Shown here one piece after another: positions 38,581 through 40,029 of a stretch of 40,029 bases of DNA. The position numbers and the translations under genes are program-made. This stretch comes from JALHNF01 sp031972295 (GTDB lineage Bacteria; Patescibacteriota; Minisyncoccia; Phycocordibacterales; UBA5272): assembly GCA_031972295.1 (NCBI GenBank), contig DALYEZ010000006.1:1-40029 (forward strand), given 5' to 3'. Under the pieces are notes generated by a model. It had not been told where the DNA came from. It searched no databases and saw only the letters and a list, made by a program, of their open reading frames with translations. Position 1 is the first letter of the stretch, and each line of letters starts with the position of its first letter.

Positions 38581-39585
38581 ATGCATCAAGCGCTCTATCG
38601 CACCTATCGGCCAAAGACATTTAAAGATGTTATTGGGCAAGACCATATTGTCCCACTTCTTGAGAAAGCAATTAAAGATAATACAGTTTCCCACGCGTAT
38701 CTTTTTTGTGGCGGAAGGGGTACCGGTAAAACATCCGTTGCACGTATTTTGGCATCAACACTCAAAACTGACCCATCTGATATTTATGAAATAGATGCTG
38801 CTTCAAATCGCGGTATTGATGATATTCGAGTTCTTCGCGACGGTGTACGTACCATGCCGTACGATTCAAAGTATAAGGTATACATTATTGATGAAGTACA
38901 CATGCTTACTAAGGAAGCCTTTAATGCACTTCTTAAAACTCTTGAAGAACCACCTGCGCACGTTATTTTTATTCTTGCTACAACAGATCCGGAAAAAGTT
39001 CCTGAAACAATTCTTTCGCGTTGTCAGGTCTACACATTCAAAAACCCAAGCGAGGCTGTTCTTGAGGAGGTAGTAACACGAGTGGCAAAAGAAGAAGGGT
39101 ACACAATTGAAGAGAGTGCAGCTCATTTAATAGCAATGCTTGGTGATGGTTCGTATCGAGATACTTTCTCAGTGCTTGAAAAGGCACTTCTTGTATCAAC
39201 AGATAAAAAGATCGTCCGTGCGGAAGTTGAAAAGGTGACAGGGGCGCCGAATGAGCAGATTATTATTGATTTCTTGTCTGCGTATACTGAGAGTGATGAA
39301 AAGAAGGGTAGAGCCATTATTGACACTATTCGTACAAGTTCGATATCGGTACCATTATTTTTTAGAGAGGTTTTGGAACTCGCACGTTTCGCACTTATCA
39401 CTCGAATTGATGGAGTTCGCTTAAAAGAGTTTGAAAAAGCATATGGAGATACGTATCTCGGTGCTATAAAAACTTTGGCAAAAAACCCAAAACTTACTTC
39501 GAAAACACTTGAAGCGCTTCTTGTTGCATACCAAAACATCAAACATAATTCATTTCCAGAACTCTGGCTTGAGACTTTGTTTTAA
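38581..39585 (+). CDS. dnaX: DNA polymerase III clamp-loader subunit DnaX, short
   Basis: 334 residues. MHQALYRTYRPKTFKDVIGQ is the standard DnaX start and fixes the ATG at 38581. Walker A GGRGTGKT, IYEIDAASNRGIDDIR, IDEVHMLTKEAFNALLKTLEEPP (Walker B and following helix), ATTDPEKVPETILSRCQ (sensor 1 and SRC box). The zinc-binding module normally between Walker A and EIDAASN is deleted: ASTLKTDPSDIYEIDAAS has no Cys. It stops after domain III, so there are no tau-specific domains IV-V. Confidence 0.93.
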   Translation: MHQALYRTYRPKTFKDVIGQDHIVPLLEKAIKDNTVSHAYLFCGGRGTGKTSVARILASTLKTDPSDIYEIDAASNRGIDDIRVLRDGVRTMPYDSKYKVYIIDEVHMLTKEAFNALLKTLEEPPAHVIFILATTDPEKVPETILSRCQVYTFKNPSEAVLEEVVTRVAKEEGYTIEESAAHLIAMLGDGSYRDTFSVLEKALLVSTDKKIVRAEVEKVTGAPNEQIIIDFLSAYTESDEKKGRAIIDTIRTSSISVPLFFREVLELARFALITRIDGVRLKEFEKAYGDTYLGAIKTLAKNPKLTSKTLEALLVAYQNIKHNSFPELWLETLF

Positions 39586-39588
39586 AAA

Positions 39589-40029
39589 CTATTTCTCCAA
39601 ATCAAGAATATCGTCAATACGGATTTGGTTTACAAATTCGTGAGAGTGACTTACAAGAATCATTGCGCCTTGGTATGTATCAAGTGCTTTTGCGATGACG
39701 GGAAGATGGCGGAAGTTGATGTGGTTTGTTGGCTCGTCTAAAATAAGGAGTCCTGGTTTTTGGAGTACGAGTCGCGCAAAAGCAACTAAGCCTTTTTGTC
39801 CTTCAGAAAGATCTCCAATTTTTGTATTGATAACGTCGCCGGTAATTTGAAACCCAGCCGCGAGTCCTCGCATAGCTTGTTCGTTTCGTTCATGCATTGC
39901 CTCAAGAAGTGACTCGCGTGCTGTTTGGTCAAAGTTTAAGTTTGAGAAGTCCTGGCGGTAGTATCCAATCTCTACATCCTTGCCGAGTTTTGCGCCTTTT
40001 GCCGTGCCGTGGGCGATGGATTCAAGAAG
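39589..40029 (-). CDS. ABC-F family ATPase, C-terminal part
   Basis: The frame is open to the window edge; 146 residues of the second ABC domain are visible. GYYRQDFSNLNFDQTARESL (Q-loop side), then LSEGQKGLVAFARLVLQKPGLLILDEPTNHI: a signature written LSEGQ, Walker B LLILDEP and the ABC-F hallmark DEPTNH, followed by ILVSHSHEFV (switch His). The C-terminus is short, LDLEK. ABC-F proteins act on ribosomes (translation factor or antibiotic protection); the subtype cannot be set from this part. Convergent with dnaX, 3 nt apart. Confidence 0.9.
   Translation of the reverse strand, partial: LLESIAHGTAKGAKLGKDVEIGYYRQDFSNLNFDQTARESLLEAMHERNEQAMRGLAAGFQITGDVINTKIGDLSEGQKGLVAFARLVLQKPGLLILDEPTNHINFRHLPVIAKALDTYQGAMILVSHSHEFVNQIRIDDILDLEK

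Noticed and set aside
1..40029. Insertion sequences or transposase genes
   Set aside because: I looked for transposase-like products and paired terminal inverted repeats around genes and saw none.

Overview
The window looks like a piece of a Candidate Phyla Radiation (Patescibacteria) chromosome, most likely the Parcubacteria/Paceibacteria side. This is inferred from a trimmed IF-2 without the long N-terminal region, a short DnaX without its zinc module, two RNase J paralogues in tandem, small envelope proteins (signal peptide + peptidoglycan-binding domain + Fn3, Gmad2, YggT, Lmo0937-like), dense packing with many 1-20 nt gaps or overlaps, and moderate-to-low G+C. TGA serves as a normal stop (for example sufB and sufC), so this is not a code-25 lineage such as Gracilibacteria.

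Layout. 1-2.3 kb: end of a YhiN-like flavoprotein, a Gmad2 lipid/envelope-type protein, a Nudix hydrolase, tRNA-Leu and tRNA-Cys. 2.3-4.15 kb (minus): infB-rbfA. 4.2-4.64 kb: an isolated G+C-rich, highly structured transcription unit with a strong promoter, a Shine-Dalgarno-led 30-codon ORF and a terminator; I cannot assign it. 4.65-9.3 kb: cysteine desulfurase, Fe/Mn superoxide dismutase, ClpB. 9.4-11.4 kb: an orphan secreted protein, a MutY-type glycosylase lacking Fe-S cysteines, an orphan membrane protein. 11.4-18.9 kb (minus): one long unit secG, oligopeptide-binding-like protein, two RNase J genes, MFS transporter, pseudouridine synthase. 18.9-19.3 kb: another orphan small secreted/membrane peptide. 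19.3-25.6 kb: peroxiredoxin, small membrane protein, a complete SUF cluster in the order sufB, short sufD, sufS, sufU, sufC, sufT, and a PAS-GGDEF protein. 25.7-27.7 kb: a DsbA-like protein whose two halves are in swapped order, a SIMPL protein, a small membrane protein, tRNA-Asn.

27.7-32.2 kb is an accessory region. After tRNA-Asn and a deoxyribosyltransferase-like gene come four single-gene units on the plus strand, bounded by five copies of a conserved ~25-nt repeat (28565-31418). The architecture resembles a gene-cassette array, but the repeat does not fit the integron attC consensus. 32.2-35.4 kb holds envelope genes and dprA; 35.4-40 kb holds serS, an FtsQ-like gene, dus, dnaX and the end of an ABC-F gene.

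Two expression styles are visible. Many core genes have a -10 hexamer (often TGn-extended) only 6-9 nt before the start codon, which predicts leaderless mRNAs. In contrast, a handful of orphan genes (4309, 9428, 10984, 18985, 27803) have a strong Shine-Dalgarno, in most cases a TTGACA promoter, and their own terminator, and look different in base composition. Functionally the window is rich in iron-sulfur assembly and oxidative-stress genes (SUF, second NifS-like enzyme, SOD, Bcp, Dsb-like), suggesting that this reduced organism meets oxygen.
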